The translations under genes were made by a program, and so were the position numbers. From Papio anubis (taxonomy: Eukaryota; Chordata; Mammalia; Primates; Cercopithecidae), in contig NC_044989.1 in NCBI RefSeq assembly GCF_008728515.1, forward strand, positions 65,528,712 to 65,592,711: 64,000 nt of DNA, in the 5' to 3' direction. This document shows positions 10,956-22,033 of the stretch, piece by piece. Each line of letters begins with the position of its first letter. Position 1 is the stretch's first letter. The notes beneath the pieces were generated by a model. It did not search any database, was not told the DNA's origin, and saw only the letters and a list, made by a program, of their open reading frames with translations.

Positions 10956-11402
10956 TTGACTCTCCGCGCCACGGGTAATCGAAAGAAAGGAATGAGATAG
11001 GCTGTTCCGGGAGAGCAAACGTCTTCCCCTACTCTGTCCCCTAGAACACAATCAGCAGCCGCCGCCACTCAGCTATCGCTTCCACCCAAAATGGCCGCCG
11101 GCGAACCAGGAAATAGGGAAGCCTTAGACCGAGGGGCCTTTACACAGCCCAGAGGGCGGCCGCACCGCCTGGCATGCCGGGAAAGGGAGTCGCGAGTGCG
11201 GCTACGCGAGCTGAGGATAGACAGTGAGGCGTGGAGGCCAGGACTCAGCTTCCCGCCAAGCGCCGCGCCTCTGGGGCATGCGTACTTGAAGGGTTGTCGT
11301 CCGCCCCATTCCCCGCTCCCTCACCTCCCCACCCTCCGCCCCTCCCTGCTCCCCTCCCCTCTGACTCGCTGGCTAGGACTTCGCTCGGACTCCCCCTGGC
11401 GG

Positions 11403-11410
11403 ATTGGCTA
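11403..11410 (-). promoter_or_regulatory. Inverted CCAAT box
   Basis: 'gattggct' on the plus strand reads AGCCAATC on the gene strand, a canonical NF-Y site. It is about 320-500 bp upstream of the likely RAB1A start sites, rather far for a core NF-Y box, so use in RAB1A transcription is inferred only. Confidence 0.4.
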
Positions 11411-11425
11411 AGGCCGAGCGGCCCT

Positions 11426-11437
11426 GGTGATGTCATC
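11426..11437. promoter_or_regulatory. ATF/CREB or AP-1-like palindrome
   Basis: 'tgatgtcatca' is a near-palindromic bZIP-type site in the CpG island, close to the inverted CCAAT box. Function is inferred from the motif alone. Confidence 0.4.
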
Positions 11438-11719
11438 AGTGAAACGTGGCAGCCGGGCGAGTCAGCGCCCCACGGAGGAGGGGGCGGAGAGGGGCGGAGG
11501 GTGGTGCAGGCGGCCGATGGAGGCTGGGGGTCGGGGGAGGCAAAGGACCGGAGGGAGTGGTCAAACTGAGGGACTGCCGGCGTGCGGGAGCGGAGAGGGG
11601 GCCGGGGGACACGCGTGTCGGCTCTTGCCTCCCGTGCGACTTTTGCTGACCTGACCAGCTTGAGGCTTGCGCCACCCTGGTGGCGCTGGTTGGAGGCTGG
11701 TCGGAGGACGTCCGCTCTA

Positions 11720-12708
11720 AGGACAGAAGGGAAGTCAAGGGGCTCCCTGGACAGCACGGAGCAGTTCTTTCACTTCTCGTCACTCACCCAGACCCACCTC
11801 TATTCGGTCATCGTCCATTGTTGGCCCCGCGCACTGCCATTTTCTTATTGGATTTCTTCCCATTCTTACTGTGCCCCGCTCTCGTCAGCATGGCTATTGC
11901 AGTAGTCTCCAGATGGACTCTACCTCTCTCTCTCTCTCCTCCGCCCCAGCCCATTTGCACACACAGTCGAATGTATCTTTCTGAGACAGCACCTCCATCG
12001 TGACCCCACAACCTTCAATGGCTCCACATCCCATGGATGGGAGAGGCACAGCCCAGAGCCAGCCTAAAATTCAAGTCCTCCTCCCTTCGTCCCAGCCTTC
12101 AGGTTGAATTGTAATGTATTATTTATAGTTGCTGCTAATCCTGAGCCTTTCTGCAAGACTGGAAAATAGTAAGCAATAAAAACATGCAATTCATCACTAT
12201 ATGGTGCCTACAATTTCTGGGAGTAATATTAACTCATTTTTTAAAAACATGTGGTCTTAACAGCTCTCTTTAATCAGCTCAGTAATTTAAATCTCCACTA
12301 AACTTTAACACATTATCTTGAGTTATTTAATTACAAAGGGCATAGTGTAATACGTTGTCCAAAGTTTATCTTCCAACTTCTAAGAACTAAGAAAATTGTC
12401 TACTGAGACTTATCGCAGAATTACTTTAGATTCCTACAACGCCAAAATATAGAAAGAAGGCACTTATTTCTACCCATACACTAATTACACCTCTTAACCC
12501 TCAAATTCTGCCATGGGCCTTAGTTGATGAACTTATCAAAAGTTACCCGAGTTTCTTCACATGTTGGCTTCTGAAATGAACACCGTCACCACCCCAGGAA
12601 TACCCTGAATGGTTCAGTAATAGGCACCAAAAAGTGTTCGTTAACCTGGACTCTAAAGCCCATGACCCTTCTTGCTTATTGTGATTTCAAATAAAAACTC
12701 AGAAAACT
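11720..12708. other. RAB1A upstream flank
   Basis: A (TC)n run at about 11,925-11,938, then AT-rich unique sequence. 12,020-12,180 is weakly suggestive of an old L2 or MIR piece, which I cannot confirm. Confidence 0.5.
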
Positions 12709-12999
12709 GGCCAGGCGCGGTGGCTCACGCCTGTAATCTCAGGACTTTGGGAGGCCAAGGAGGACGGATCACGAGGTCAGGAATTCAAGACCAGCCGGGC
12801 CAACATGGTGAAACACCCTCTCTACTAAAAACACAAAAATTAGCCGGGCATGGTGGCACGTGCCTGTAATCCCAGCTACTCGGGAGGCTGAGGCAGAAGA
12901 ATTGCTTGAACCCGGGAGGCGGAAGTTACAGTGAACTGAGAGGCCACTGCACTCCAGCCTGGGCGACAGAGCAAGACTCCATCTTGGGGGGGAAAAAAT
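12709..12999 (+). repeat. AluS/Y
   Basis: The target 'ctcagaaaact' appears at 12,698-12,708 and 13,000-13,010. The tail begins with a G-run, 'cttgggggggaaaaaa'. Confidence 0.92.
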
Positions 13000-13033
13000 C
13001 TCAGAAAACTGTGACCTGAGTCACTAGTAAAGG

Positions 13034-13059
13034 CACACACACACACACACACACACACC
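13034..13059 (+). repeat. (CA)13 microsatellite
   Basis: Pure CA run, followed by another 'ctcagaaaactg' copy at 13,062. Confidence 0.9.
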
Positions 13060-13178
13060 CCTCAGAAAACTGTCCAGAACTCGTCCTCAGCCAAAAATAC
13101 AGCCTGTCCTTCCCTGGGAAGTATACTCCTAAACTTCCTTTAATGAACTATTTTCTTTCCCAACGAAGAATTACCTCC

Positions 13179-13465
13179 GACCGGGCGCGATGGCTCACGC
13201 CTGTAATCCCAGCACTTTGGGAGGCCCAGGCGGGCGAATCACAAAGTCAGGAAATCCAGACCATCCTGGCTAACACGGTGAAACCCTGGCTCTACTAAAA
13301 ATACCAAAAATTAGCCGGGCGTGGTGGTGGGCGCTTGTACTCCCAGCTACTCTGGAGGCTGAGGCAGGAGAATGGTGTAAACCCGGGAGGCGGAGATTGC
13401 AGTGAGCCAAGATCACGCCACTGCACTCCAGCCTGGGCCACAGAGCAAGACTCCGTCTCCAAAAA
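13179..13465 (+). repeat. AluY
   Basis: Nearly intact. It ends in 'ctccgtctccaaaaaatac' and runs straight into two more Alu pieces. Confidence 0.92.
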
Positions 13466-13620
13466 ATACAAAAATTAGCTGGGCGTGATGGCGCGTGAGA
13501 TTACAGAATCTCAGCTACTCCAGAGGCTGAGGCAGGAGAATCGCTTGAACAGGGAGTCGGAGGTTGCAGTGAACCGAGATAGGGCCACTGCACTCCAGCC
13601 TGGCGACAGAGCTAGACTCT
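13466..13620 (+). repeat. Alu right-arm fragment
   Basis: Starts at the middle A-region and ends at 'gctagactctgt' with no tail. Confidence 0.85.
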
Positions 13621-13812
13621 GTGAAATCCCATGTCTACCAAAAATATAATACAAAAATTAGCCTGGTGTGGTGACACACATCTGTGTTCCCAGCTACCTG
13701 GGAGACTGAGGCAGGAGTGTCACTTGAGCCCAGGAGGCAGAGGTTGCAGTAAGCTGAGATTGCATCACTGCACTCCAGCCTGGGCGACAGTGAGAATCCA
13801 TCTTAAAAAAAA
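13621..13812 (+). repeat. Alu right-arm fragment with tail
   Basis: Begins 'gaaatcccatgtctacc' within the left arm and extends through a complete right arm with short A-tail. Together with the previous two pieces it forms a head-to-tail row. Confidence 0.85.
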
Positions 13813-14187
13813 TGAAAGTGGAAGTACAGAGGAAAGAAACAATTCCAACTCAAACAATTGGGAACAGTTTCATGAAGGAGGTAGTATTTGAGTGAGGCCT
13901 TAAAAAGAGGATACAATTTTGATCATTGGCAGAAATGGGAGTGAGGAGGCCATTTATCTCAGAATGACAAGAGGATGTAAGCAGAATCACAAATGTGTGA
14001 AAATGCACATGTGTTTGAGGAATAGTGATCACAGGTTCCATGGGAGATGAGGTGGGAGAAATTTAGGCTAAGGTCAGATCATGGGGAGCCCTGATGCCTG
14101 CTAAAGGATTTAGACTCTATTCAGTAGGCAGTGGAGAGCAAGAAGAGTAATGAGAAGGAAGGGATGTGAGGTCATCAGTTCAGTGTT
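13813..14187 (+). repeat. Ancient interspersed repeat fragment (family not named)
   Basis: Phrases such as 'gaaggaggtagtatttgagtg', 'gtcagatcatggggagcc' and 'agactctattcagtaggca' (overlaps of a familiar mammalian repeat) recur in the same order here, at 16.6 kb and at 46 kb. It continues after the next Alu. Confidence 0.5.
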
Positions 14188-14484
14188 TATTTTATTTTAT
14201 TTTTTGAGACAGAGTCTGGCTCTGTCGCCCAGGCTAGAGTCCAATGGCACGATTTTGGCTCACTGCAACCTCTGCCTCCTGGGTTCAAGCAATTCTCCTG
14301 CCTCAGCCTCCTTAGTAGCTGGGATTACAGATGCATGCCTCCACGCCTGGCTAATTTTTGCATTTTAGTAGAGGCAGGGTTTCAGTATGTTGGCCAGACT
14401 GGTCTCGAACTCCTGACCTCGTGATCCGCCTCCCTTGGCCTCCCAAAGTGCTGGGATTACAGGCGTGAGCCACCATGCCTGGCC
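14188..14484 (-). repeat. AluS with 12-bp TSD
   Basis: 'cagttcagtgtt' is perfect at 14,176-14,187 and 14,485-14,496. The tail is (TTTTA)n. Confidence 0.95.
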
Positions 14485-14561
14485 CAGTTCAGTGTTCTAG
14501 AAGGAACTCTTGGGAGCTCTGTGGAAACTGGAGGTAGGAAAATTAGTTAAAAGGTAATTAA

Positions 14562-14714
14562 AGCTGGGCGTGGTGTCTCAGCCTTGTAATCCCAGCACTT
14601 TGGGAGGCTAAGGTAGGAAGATTGCTTGAGCCCAGGAGTTTGGGGGATGTCGTGTGCCACTGCATTCCAGCATGTGTAACACAGCAATACCTCATCTCTA
14701 AAAAAAAAAAAAAT
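14562..14714 (+). repeat. Monomeric or deleted Alu
   Basis: Left-arm head followed by 'gcccaggagtttgggggatg' and a short right end with A-tail: about 150 bp. Confidence 0.82.
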
Positions 14715-15491
14715 TATATATCTGAAAGCACTTTACACAGTGCCGAGGATGTTTTAAGCCCTGAGGAAATGTTTAGTATGTGAAGTTTCTAGATAAACCC
14801 AATAAAAAAGCAAGTAACAGTCCTCTGGTCACTTGTATTCTAATATGTATGTAACAATGAGAGGCTTGTATCAACCAAACCATTGTTTGATAAATCTCAA
14901 TAATGGCTCTCTTATGACAGATTGCTGCTGCTGTGGCACCACCTGTGGGTGTGGCACCATAGCCTTCCTCACTGGTTACTCAATGTCGGCTGACACTCTT
15001 CTGTCAGTCAAGCCATAACAACATGCTATGTGCTACAAAGAACCCATCTTCGTTCCCTTGTCATTGACAATCCTGTGGACAACTTTTATTTCATCTAATG
15101 GTGATACCACATAACTAGGCTGGGCAAATCAGAACCCTGAACCAGCAGATAAGCAGCTACATGACAATATGAGTTCACACCAGAGCTCCATGTAAAATGT
15201 TATATATTGAGCAATATTCTCTGGAATTGGGTTAGAGTGGAAGGGTAAGAAAGTGCAGTTATCTTTTCCTACTCACTTTGCCACAAGAGGGTCAGCCAGG
15301 AAGTCTTATCAGTAAGAGTTGCCTTTGCATACTCCATGAAATCCATTCTGTATTGATCTTTCATCTACTCATTGATCCACTCATTCACTCAATTATGTAT
15401 TAACTACCTATTCTGTTCTGATATGGAGATATACCAGTGATCAAAACTCACCAAGTCTAGACACTCATGGAGAATGTAAATTCTCATGAGA
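14715..15491. other. Unique sequence with a probable L2 fragment
   Basis: 15,350-15,480 ('cattcactcaattatgtattaac' region followed by 'tggagatataccagtgatc') resembles an inverted L2 3' end. The rest is unassigned. Confidence 0.45.
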
Positions 15492-15788
15492 GGCTGGGCG
15501 TGGTGGCTCACGTCGGTAATCCTAGCACTTTGGGAGGCTGAGGCGGGTGGATCACTTGAGGTCAGGAGTTCAAGACCAGCCTGGCCAATATGATGAAATC
15601 TTACTTCTACTAAGATACAAAAATTACCTGGGCATAGTGGCATGCACCTATAATCCCAGCTACTTGGGAGGTTGAGGCAGAAGAATCACTTGAACCCAGG
15701 AAGCAGAGAGTGCAGTGAGCCGAAATCGCACCATTGCACTCCAGCCTGAGCAACACACTAAGACTCTGTCTCAAAAACAAAAACAAAA
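15492..15788 (+). repeat. AluS
   Basis: Flanked by 'tctcatgaga' (15,482-15,491 and 15,789-15,798), itself a palindrome-like target. Confidence 0.93.
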
Positions 15789-16560
15789 TCTCATGAGAGA
15801 CATCTATTGATCGATTACTGTATTTCCTCAAATCTGAGGCACCATTGATTGCCACAATGGGTTTCATAACAGCTTTTCAGGAAAGAAAAAAAAAGTGTTA
15901 CCACATTAAATATACACATTGATTAGATATTAGTATCACAAATGCCTTCCCCAAAATATCACCAAAGCAACGTCACTGAGACAAAATTTAGTTTATTGCT
16001 TATTGTGGTAAGGCAGAGCACTTTCTAGACAGTCTTTGTAGCATCTCAGAGGAGAGTAAGGGCAAGATTGGGCTATTTATTGAGCTGTACAAGTTTGGTT
16101 TAAGGAGAATCTTTTAATGAGGGAAAAGGGAAGACTTGGTTGGCCCAAGATAAGAGTCATGATACAATAATTTAGGATTGGTAAGCACAGCAATTTGAGG
16201 CAAGGGGTTCAGAGAATCTTGGGATACAATTTGTCATTTGATGCCTTATTTTAAAGAATTGACAGGTCTTTCTGGAAGTCCCTGAAATCAATAATAAAAT
16301 TATTTTCAACTTTTATCTTCATTAGTCAGCGTTTCCTGGAATAGTAAAGTTACGTTGAAGATGGCAGTACAATAGTAAGCCATGTTAATGTTTAGGGTAA
16401 GCTATGTCATAAACATGTCAAAAATGTGCACCTTTGGAGAAATAAAGTAATTACACAATTAAGGATATGTAGTTACAGTTACAAAACATGCTGTGGAGAA
16501 ATACAGGGTGCAATAGGAACATGTAACTGGGGCACCCTACCAGTTCTGCAGAGGTCAAAA
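15789..16560. other. Unique sequence, nothing recognised
   Basis: No gene, Alu or named repeat evident. Confidence 0.5.
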
Positions 16561-16842
16561 AAGCATCTTTGAGAAACTCATCTTTGAACTAATGCAAAAT
16601 GCTGAGTTTGGCTTGATGAAGTGGAGAGGTGGATGTGGCAGGATGAGATAGCATGTGCAAAGGTCCTGCGGCAGGAAGGAACATGATGTATTTAAGGACT
16701 TGCAAAATCAGCAGGGCTGGAGCACAGGAAGTGACAGGGTAGAGGCACAGCATGAAGGCTGATGGAGGGGGTGGAGAGCATTCTGTTGTAGAGGCCAAGG
16801 GAAACTTCCCCTTTGCCCTCTGAAGAGTTGCTAAAAAAAAAA
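16561..16842 (+). repeat. Ancient interspersed repeat fragment (family not named)
   Basis: 'agcatgtgcaaaggtcctgcgg' and 'gcagggctggagcac' parts match the familiar old mammalian repeat also present near 13.8 and 46 kb. Confidence 0.5.
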
Positions 16843-16852
16843 TCAACTCACT

Positions 16853-17150
16853 GGCCATGCACAGTGGCTCACACCTGCAATCCCCGCACTTTGGGAGGCT
16901 GAGGCGGGCAGATCATGAGGTAAGGAGATTGAGACCATCCTGGCTAACATGGTGAAACCCTGTCTCTACTAAAAACACAAAAACTTAGCTGGGCGTGGTG
17001 GCAGGCGCCTGTAGTCCCAGCTACTCGGGAGGCTGAGGCAGGAGAATCGCTTGAACCAGGGAGGCGGAGGTTGTAGTGAGCCGAGATTGCGCCATTACAC
17101 TCCAACCTGGGCAACAAAGCGAGACTCCATCTCAAAAAAAAAAAAAAAAT
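16853..17150 (+). repeat. AluS/Y with 10-bp TSD
   Basis: 'tcaactcact' (16,843-16,852) and 'tcaactcacc' (17,151-17,160) flank it. Confidence 0.93.
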
Positions 17151-17193
17151 TCAACTCACCAAAGGCAGATGAATAGGGGAAAAGGCATACAAA

Positions 17194-17398
17194 GGGTTCA
17201 AGCGATTCTCCTGCCTCAGTCTCCTGAGTAGCTGGGATTACAGGCATGTGCCACCACACCTGGCTAATTTTTGTATTTTTAGTAGAGGCGGGGCTTCACC
17301 ATGTTGGTCAGGCTGGTCTCAAACTCCTGACCTCGTGATTCGCCTGCCTTGGCTTCCCAAAGTGTTGGGATTACAGGCGTGAGCCACCGCGCCCAGCC
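17194..17398 (-). repeat. Alu fragment without its tail end
   Basis: Starts mid right-arm at 'gggttcaagcgattctcc' with no poly-T and runs to the intact 5' end. Confidence 0.88.
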
Positions 17399-17954
17399 CA
17401 GGTATAGTTACATTCTTAGGAGAAAAACAATTATTCCTTTTGGTGGTTCCAGATCTTAGGCAGATAAAGGACTTTACTGTGCTTTGGGAGAGATGGTGGG
17501 TGGGGGTCAGGGAGAAGATCAGAGAGGCCTGGAAGCTGCTGGTTCAGGTAAGGATGTCAAAGCACCATATTTGAGGGTATTGGCTTCTGAACCCCAACAC
17601 TGTCCACTGCTATGTTTCCCAATGACTATTTTTTGAGACAAAAATGCTTTATGCTCTGATATCTGAAGATTGTATTTCCAGAATTATGATCAACACTCTC
17701 AAGCCCTTCAAAACATTGGCGAATGAGCCTCCATGCTGAGCTACCACAATAACATCAGATTCAAATTGTTGCCCAACCAGAGCAGAACCAGTTCCAGAAT
17801 ATCCTCCTACATGAGCCCAAACTTGTGGTCAAACAGGTTGTCTGGATTCTGGGCTGGAGATCTGGCCATGCCCAAGAGGAAGCAAAAAGAAACCAGATAA
17901 ATTTAAATTAAGGAAGAAGAGCTATTTCTAAGTGCTTGGTTTGAAAGCAAACAA
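17399..17954. other. Unassigned sequence
   Basis: No Alu. Minus-strand 17,690-17,860 has a short coding-like frame with a glycine-rich run, but it carries stops and I recognise no protein. It may be a decayed retrocopy or an old repeat. Confidence 0.3.
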
Positions 17955-18263
17955 TTTTTTTTTTTTTTTTTTGTCTTTGAGATGGAGTTTTGCTTTGTCT
18001 CCTAGAGTGGAGTGCAATGGCGTAGTCTCCGCTCACTGCAACCTCCACCTCCCGGGTTCAGGCAATTCTCCTGCCTCAGCCTCCTGAGCACCTGGAATTT
18101 TTTATAGGCATGTGCCACCATGCCCAACTAATTTTGTATTTTTAGTAGAGACAGGGTTTCACCATGTTGGCCAGGTACGTCTTGAACTCCTGACCTCGGG
18201 TGATCCACCCTCCTTGGCCTCCCAAAGTGCTGGGATTACAGGCATGAGCCACCATGCTCTGCC
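17955..18263 (-). repeat. Alu
   Basis: Poly-T 17,955-17,972. Diverged middle ('gagcacctggaattttttat'). Confidence 0.9.
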
Positions 18264-18348
18264 AACTGCAGTAAGCTATGATTGTGCCATTATACTCTAG
18301 CCTGGGTGACAGAGGAAGACTCTGTCTCTTTAAAAAAAAAAAAAAAAA
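18264..18348 (+). repeat. Alu 3' end fragment
   Basis: Last 65 bp of a right arm plus A-tail, directly abutting the inverted Alu before it. Confidence 0.82.
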
Positions 18349-18349
18349 G

Positions 18350-18657
18350 GGCCGGGAGCAGTGGCTTATGCCTGTAATCCCAGCACTTTGGAAGGCCAAG
18401 GCGGATGAATCATGAGGTCAGGAGTTCGAGATGAGCCTGACCAACATGGAGAAACCCCATCTCTACTAAAAATACAAAAATTAGTGGGCACGGTGGTGTG
18501 TGCCTGTAGCTACTCAGGAGACTGATGCAGGAGAATCGCTTGAACCCGGAGGCGGAGGTTGCAGTGAGCCGAGATCGCGCCACTGCACTCCAGTGTGGGC
18601 AACAGAAGGAGACTCTGTCTCAAACAAAACAAAACAAAACAAAACAAAAACAAACAA
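18350..18657 (+). repeat. AluS with (AAAAC)n tail
   Basis: Full-length head. The tail is 'caaaacaaaac' repeats, 18,622-18,657. Confidence 0.92.
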
Positions 18658-18865
18658 AATGGTTTTGGGTTGAAGATACATCATTTATAGTGATTTTAGT
18701 TTTGTAGACGTTTATTAATTCATAAAAATGCTTAAATAATGTCTACTAAGTACAAGCTGACATGCTGGGTCATGAGTAAAACTTGCTTCCTGCCTTTAAG
18801 GATGTAAGGATGGGTTTAAAACTACATGCTTAAGTGAAATTCTTTATTCAGGGGCCTCTTTGTTC

Positions 18866-19450
18866 CCGTTATCTATGGCTGTGCAACAGGCTACTCCAAA
18901 ACAATGTCACTTAAAATAACACTTTGTTATGTTTTTTGGAGTTGGTTGGGTTTAGTTTAGCAGTTCTTGCTCGGTGTCTTTCTTGCAGTTACAGTCATAC
19001 ACCAACTGGAACTGCAGTCATCCGAAGACTCAACTAGATTAGACATCTAAGATGGCTCTTTCACCTATCTGGTAGTTGATGCTGACTGTTGGTTAAGAGC
19101 ACAGCTGAGGCTGCCACCCAGGGCACCCACCTACTTGTGGCTTCCCTGTGTGGCCTGGGCTTCTCACAACATGAAGGTTGAATTCTCAGAGGAAGCAGCC
19201 CAGAAACTAAAGGTTCCAAGAGGCAGGAGCAAAAAGCTGCCAGGCCAGTAAAGGACTATGCCTGAACTTCTCCAGTGTTACTTTTGCCATATTCTATTTG
19301 TCAGAGCAGTCACAGGGCCTTTGCAGATTCAAGGGGATAAAAAAATAGACTCCACCTCTTGGAAAGGGAGTGACATGGTTGCATTGCACAAAAGCGTGTG
19401 GAGTGGGAAATATCACTGCTGCCGTCTTGGGAAAGCACAATCCACCTTAT
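18866..19450 (+). repeat. Ancient interspersed repeat (family not named)
   Basis: 'gttatctatggctgtgcaac', 'gactccacctcttgg' and 'gccatattctatttgtcag' are phrases of a repeat that I recognise as common across mammals but cannot name with confidence. No coding frame. Confidence 0.5.
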
Positions 19451-19720
19451 TGACATAGTGATTATACTTGGGCAGAAGCATATAGGAAGTATGAGGGGAA
19501 TGCAAAGGAATAAAATATGCGACTCTTGCTTTTGGGGTGGTTGTGGCATTGCTAAGCTTATGCCTGAGAAGATGAGTTAAGTTACTTCCGGAACAACATA
19601 CCAGTAAGTATGAACAAATACACAGGTTTCTACCACTCAATAGCAGAGAAACTCTTTTGAAAAGCAGAAACTTTTCTGTGTGGTGTGAAAACTCAAATGG
19701 GGAGGCTATTTTGTATTATT

Positions 19721-19724
19721 ATTA

Positions 19725-19755
<31 letters not shown>

Positions 19756-19991
19756 GAGACGGAGTCTCGCTGTGTTGCCCAGACTGGAGTGCAGTGGCAT
19801 GACCTTGGCTCACTGCAACCTCTGCCTCCTGGGTTCAAGCAATTCTCTCACCTCAGCCTCCCGAGTAGCTGGGATTACAGGCATGCGCCACCATGCCTGA
19901 CTTTTGTTGGTATTTTTATTAGAGACGGGGTTTCACCATGTTGGCCAGGCTGGTCTCAAATTCCTGACCTCGGGAGATCTGCCCACTTCAG
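19721..19991 (-). repeat. Alu, 5'-truncated insertion with 14-bp TSD
   Basis: 'tattttgtattatt' occurs at 19,707-19,720 and 19,992-20,005, so the missing 5' end was lost at insertion, not later. Confidence 0.92.
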
Positions 19992-20162
19992 TATTTTGTA
20001 TTATTTAAAGAGGAAAATGTGTAATCGGTTACACATTAACCCAAAACTTTCTATGTCGTAAATAAAACACCATAGAGTACCTATATATAAGTGACAACTA
20101 ATTATATCAAGGTATAAAATGCTTAAAATATTTCCTTCCAGATTACCAAATAATTAATGTGA

Positions 20163-20477
20163 TTTTTTTTTTTTTTTTTTTTTTTTGAGACAGAGTCTTG
20201 CTCTGTCACCCAGGCTGGAGTGCAGTGGCTCCATCACAGCTCACTGCAGCCTCAAGTTCTCAGGCTCAAGCAATCTTCCCACCTCAGCCTCCTGAGTAGC
20301 TGGGACCATAAGTGCACACCACCATGCTTGGCTAATAATTCTTGTATTTTTTTTTTTTATAGACATGGGGTCTCCCTATGTTGCCGAGGCTGGTCTCAAA
20401 CTCCTGGGCTCAAGGGATCCTCTGCCTAGGCCTCCCACAGTGTTGAAATTATAGGCATGAGCCACCGTGCCCAGTCT
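20163..20477 (-). repeat. AluJ/S
   Basis: Poly-T of 24 bases and a second T-run in the middle region at about 20,347. Confidence 0.9.
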
Positions 20478-20954
20478 CCAAGAATGTTAATAAATAGCTG
20501 CTTTGTGTCAATAACTGTGAAGGGCTTGAGATTTTATTCTACTTGCAAATAGCTAGTAGCTGCAAATAGCTGCAAATGGTCTGCCAATTTTGTGGATAGT
20601 GACCAACGACAAATCTGTGTCAAAGGATAGTTTATTACTCACAGCAATAGTTGTAGCCAAAGAATCGTCATTTTCTTGCATTCGTTCCTCAACACCCAAT
20701 TCCTCCTATAGGTGATACAATGAGGTCCAGGTGATGCCTGCACACCTGGTGGGTTGCATTATAGGAAATAAACCCCTAGTTTAGAAAACCCTAGTTTTGT
20801 ATAGGGGGCTGCAAGCAAACACATTGCCCAACCTTCACCTAAGAGGGAAACACTCTTAATTATACTGGACAGCAAGCAAACCTACATTCTGCTCTGGTGG
20901 AAGGTGCTATCTCCATCTTCCGAGGCATTCTTATTGTTGAAAAGCTAGTACAAG
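20478..20954. other. Unique sequence, nothing recognised
   Basis: Contains a small local repeat 'aaatagct' at about 20,546-20,575. Confidence 0.5.
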
Positions 20955-21238
20955 GCCAGGTACAGTGGCTCACACCTGTAATCCCAGCACTTTGGGCGGC
21001 CGAGGTGGGCGGATCACCTGAGGTCAGGAGTTCAAGACCAGCCTGGCCAACGTGGTGAAGCCTTGTCTCTACAAGAATACAAAAATTAGCTAGGTGTAGT
21101 GGCACACACCTGTAGTCCCAGCTACTCAGGAGGCTGAGGCAGGAGAATCACTTGAACCTGGGAGGTTGCAGTAAGCCAAGACTGTGCCATTGCACTCCAG
21201 CCTGGGAGACAGAGCAAGACTCCACCTCAAAAAAAAAA
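20955..21238 (+). repeat. AluS
   Basis: A short internal deletion at 'gaacctgggaggttgcag'. The tail grades into a purine repeat. Confidence 0.92.
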
Positions 21239-21308
21239 GAGAGAGAGAAGGATGGAAGGAGGGAAAGAGGGAGGGAGGGAGGGAGGGAAGGAAGGGAGGA
21301 AGGAAGAG
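21239..21308 (+). repeat. Purine microsatellite (GA/GGAA/GGGA)n
   Basis: All-purine apart from one T; derived from the Alu tail. Confidence 0.85.
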
Positions 21309-21515
21309 ACTGTCAGTGCCTCTGGTTAGGATACATGCAAAAATGTGAGAGACCCCTGGAGAATTGTTTCCCATGCTACATGAAGTAGCATGTGTGAACG
21401 AAAAGAGTCAAACTCCATAAAATATTTGAAGATATTTATTCCGAGCCAAATATGAGGGGCCATGGTCTATGACACAGCCCCAGGAGATCCTGAGAATATG
21501 TGCCCAAGGTAATAG

Positions 21516-22033
21516 TGTTCCAGGAAAGGGGTTCCAGTACAGACCCCAAGAGAGGGTTCTTGGATCTTACGCAAGAAAGAATTCAGCGTGAGTCCACAGT
21601 GCAAAGTAAAAGCAAGTTTATTAAGAAAGTAAAGGGGTGAAAAAACAGCTACTCCACAGAGAGAGTAGGATGTTCCCGAAAGTAAGAGGAGCAATGCATC
21701 CACCCTGGGTACAATGCTTGTATATATGGGGAGATGTGCTGTGCTACAATGGTTTGTGATAAAGGATTAATTTTCTTAATTACTGTATTTTGCAAGAATT
21801 GATATTATCTTTAAAGCAAAATTAGGAATGCCTTTGTCCTCCAGATATCGGGATATCTGGACACTCCCAACTCTGGGTCTGTTTTAGTAAACATTATTAA
21901 TTTGTTCCCTTAACCGTAAACATCTAGAGGCTAGGAATACCTAACTTTCTGGGACTGCAGCCTAGCAAGTCTCAGCCTCATTTTCCTAGCCCTCACTCAA
22001 AATAGAGTCACTCTTGTTTGAACACCTCTGACA
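21516..22033 (-). repeat. Solo ERV LTR (TG...CA), nested
   Basis: On the minus strand it begins TGTCAGAGGTGTT and ends GGAACA, 518 bp, with typical LTR ends. The flanks are 'atag' and 'gtag', a 3-of-4 match. It contains an 'AATAAACTTGC' polyA signal on the minus strand (about 21,615). Class ERV1 is likely; the family name is uncertain. Confidence 0.75.

Larger units (their letters stand above)
10879..11085 (-). other. RAB1A: RAB1A exon 1 with 5' UTR (approximate 5' end)
   Basis: On the minus strand the 5' UTR is GC-rich and ends in an imperfect GGC/GCC triplet run (10,911-10,955) just before the start codon. There is no ATG between about 11,060 and 10,901 on this strand, so no upstream ORF competes with the start. 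The frame of the start codon stays open for well over 100 bases upstream before an in-frame TGA. The 3' edge is set by the donor at 10,878. The 5' edge is an estimate: the sequence has no TATA box, and CpG-island promoters usually start at several positions. Confidence 0.7.
10600..11720. promoter_or_regulatory. CpG island promoter of RAB1A
   Basis: This is the only long non-repeat stretch dense in CG dinucleotides. It covers exon 1 and about 650 bp upstream. Visible motifs include GC/Sp1-type boxes (for example 'gcccctcccct' near 11,350), an inverted CCAAT box 'gattggct' (about 11,403-11,410), an ATF/CREB-like 'tgatgtcatca' (about 11,427), and 'aaaatggccgcc' (11,088), which is close to a YY1 site and sits where the transcript is expected to start. 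No Alu lies inside the island. No TATA box is evident. This is typical of a housekeeping promoter. Confidence 0.85.

Noticed and set aside
11091..11757. Several overlapping frames in the CpG island
   Set aside because: GC-rich DNA has few stops; there are no splice sites, no known domain, and frames overlap on both strands.
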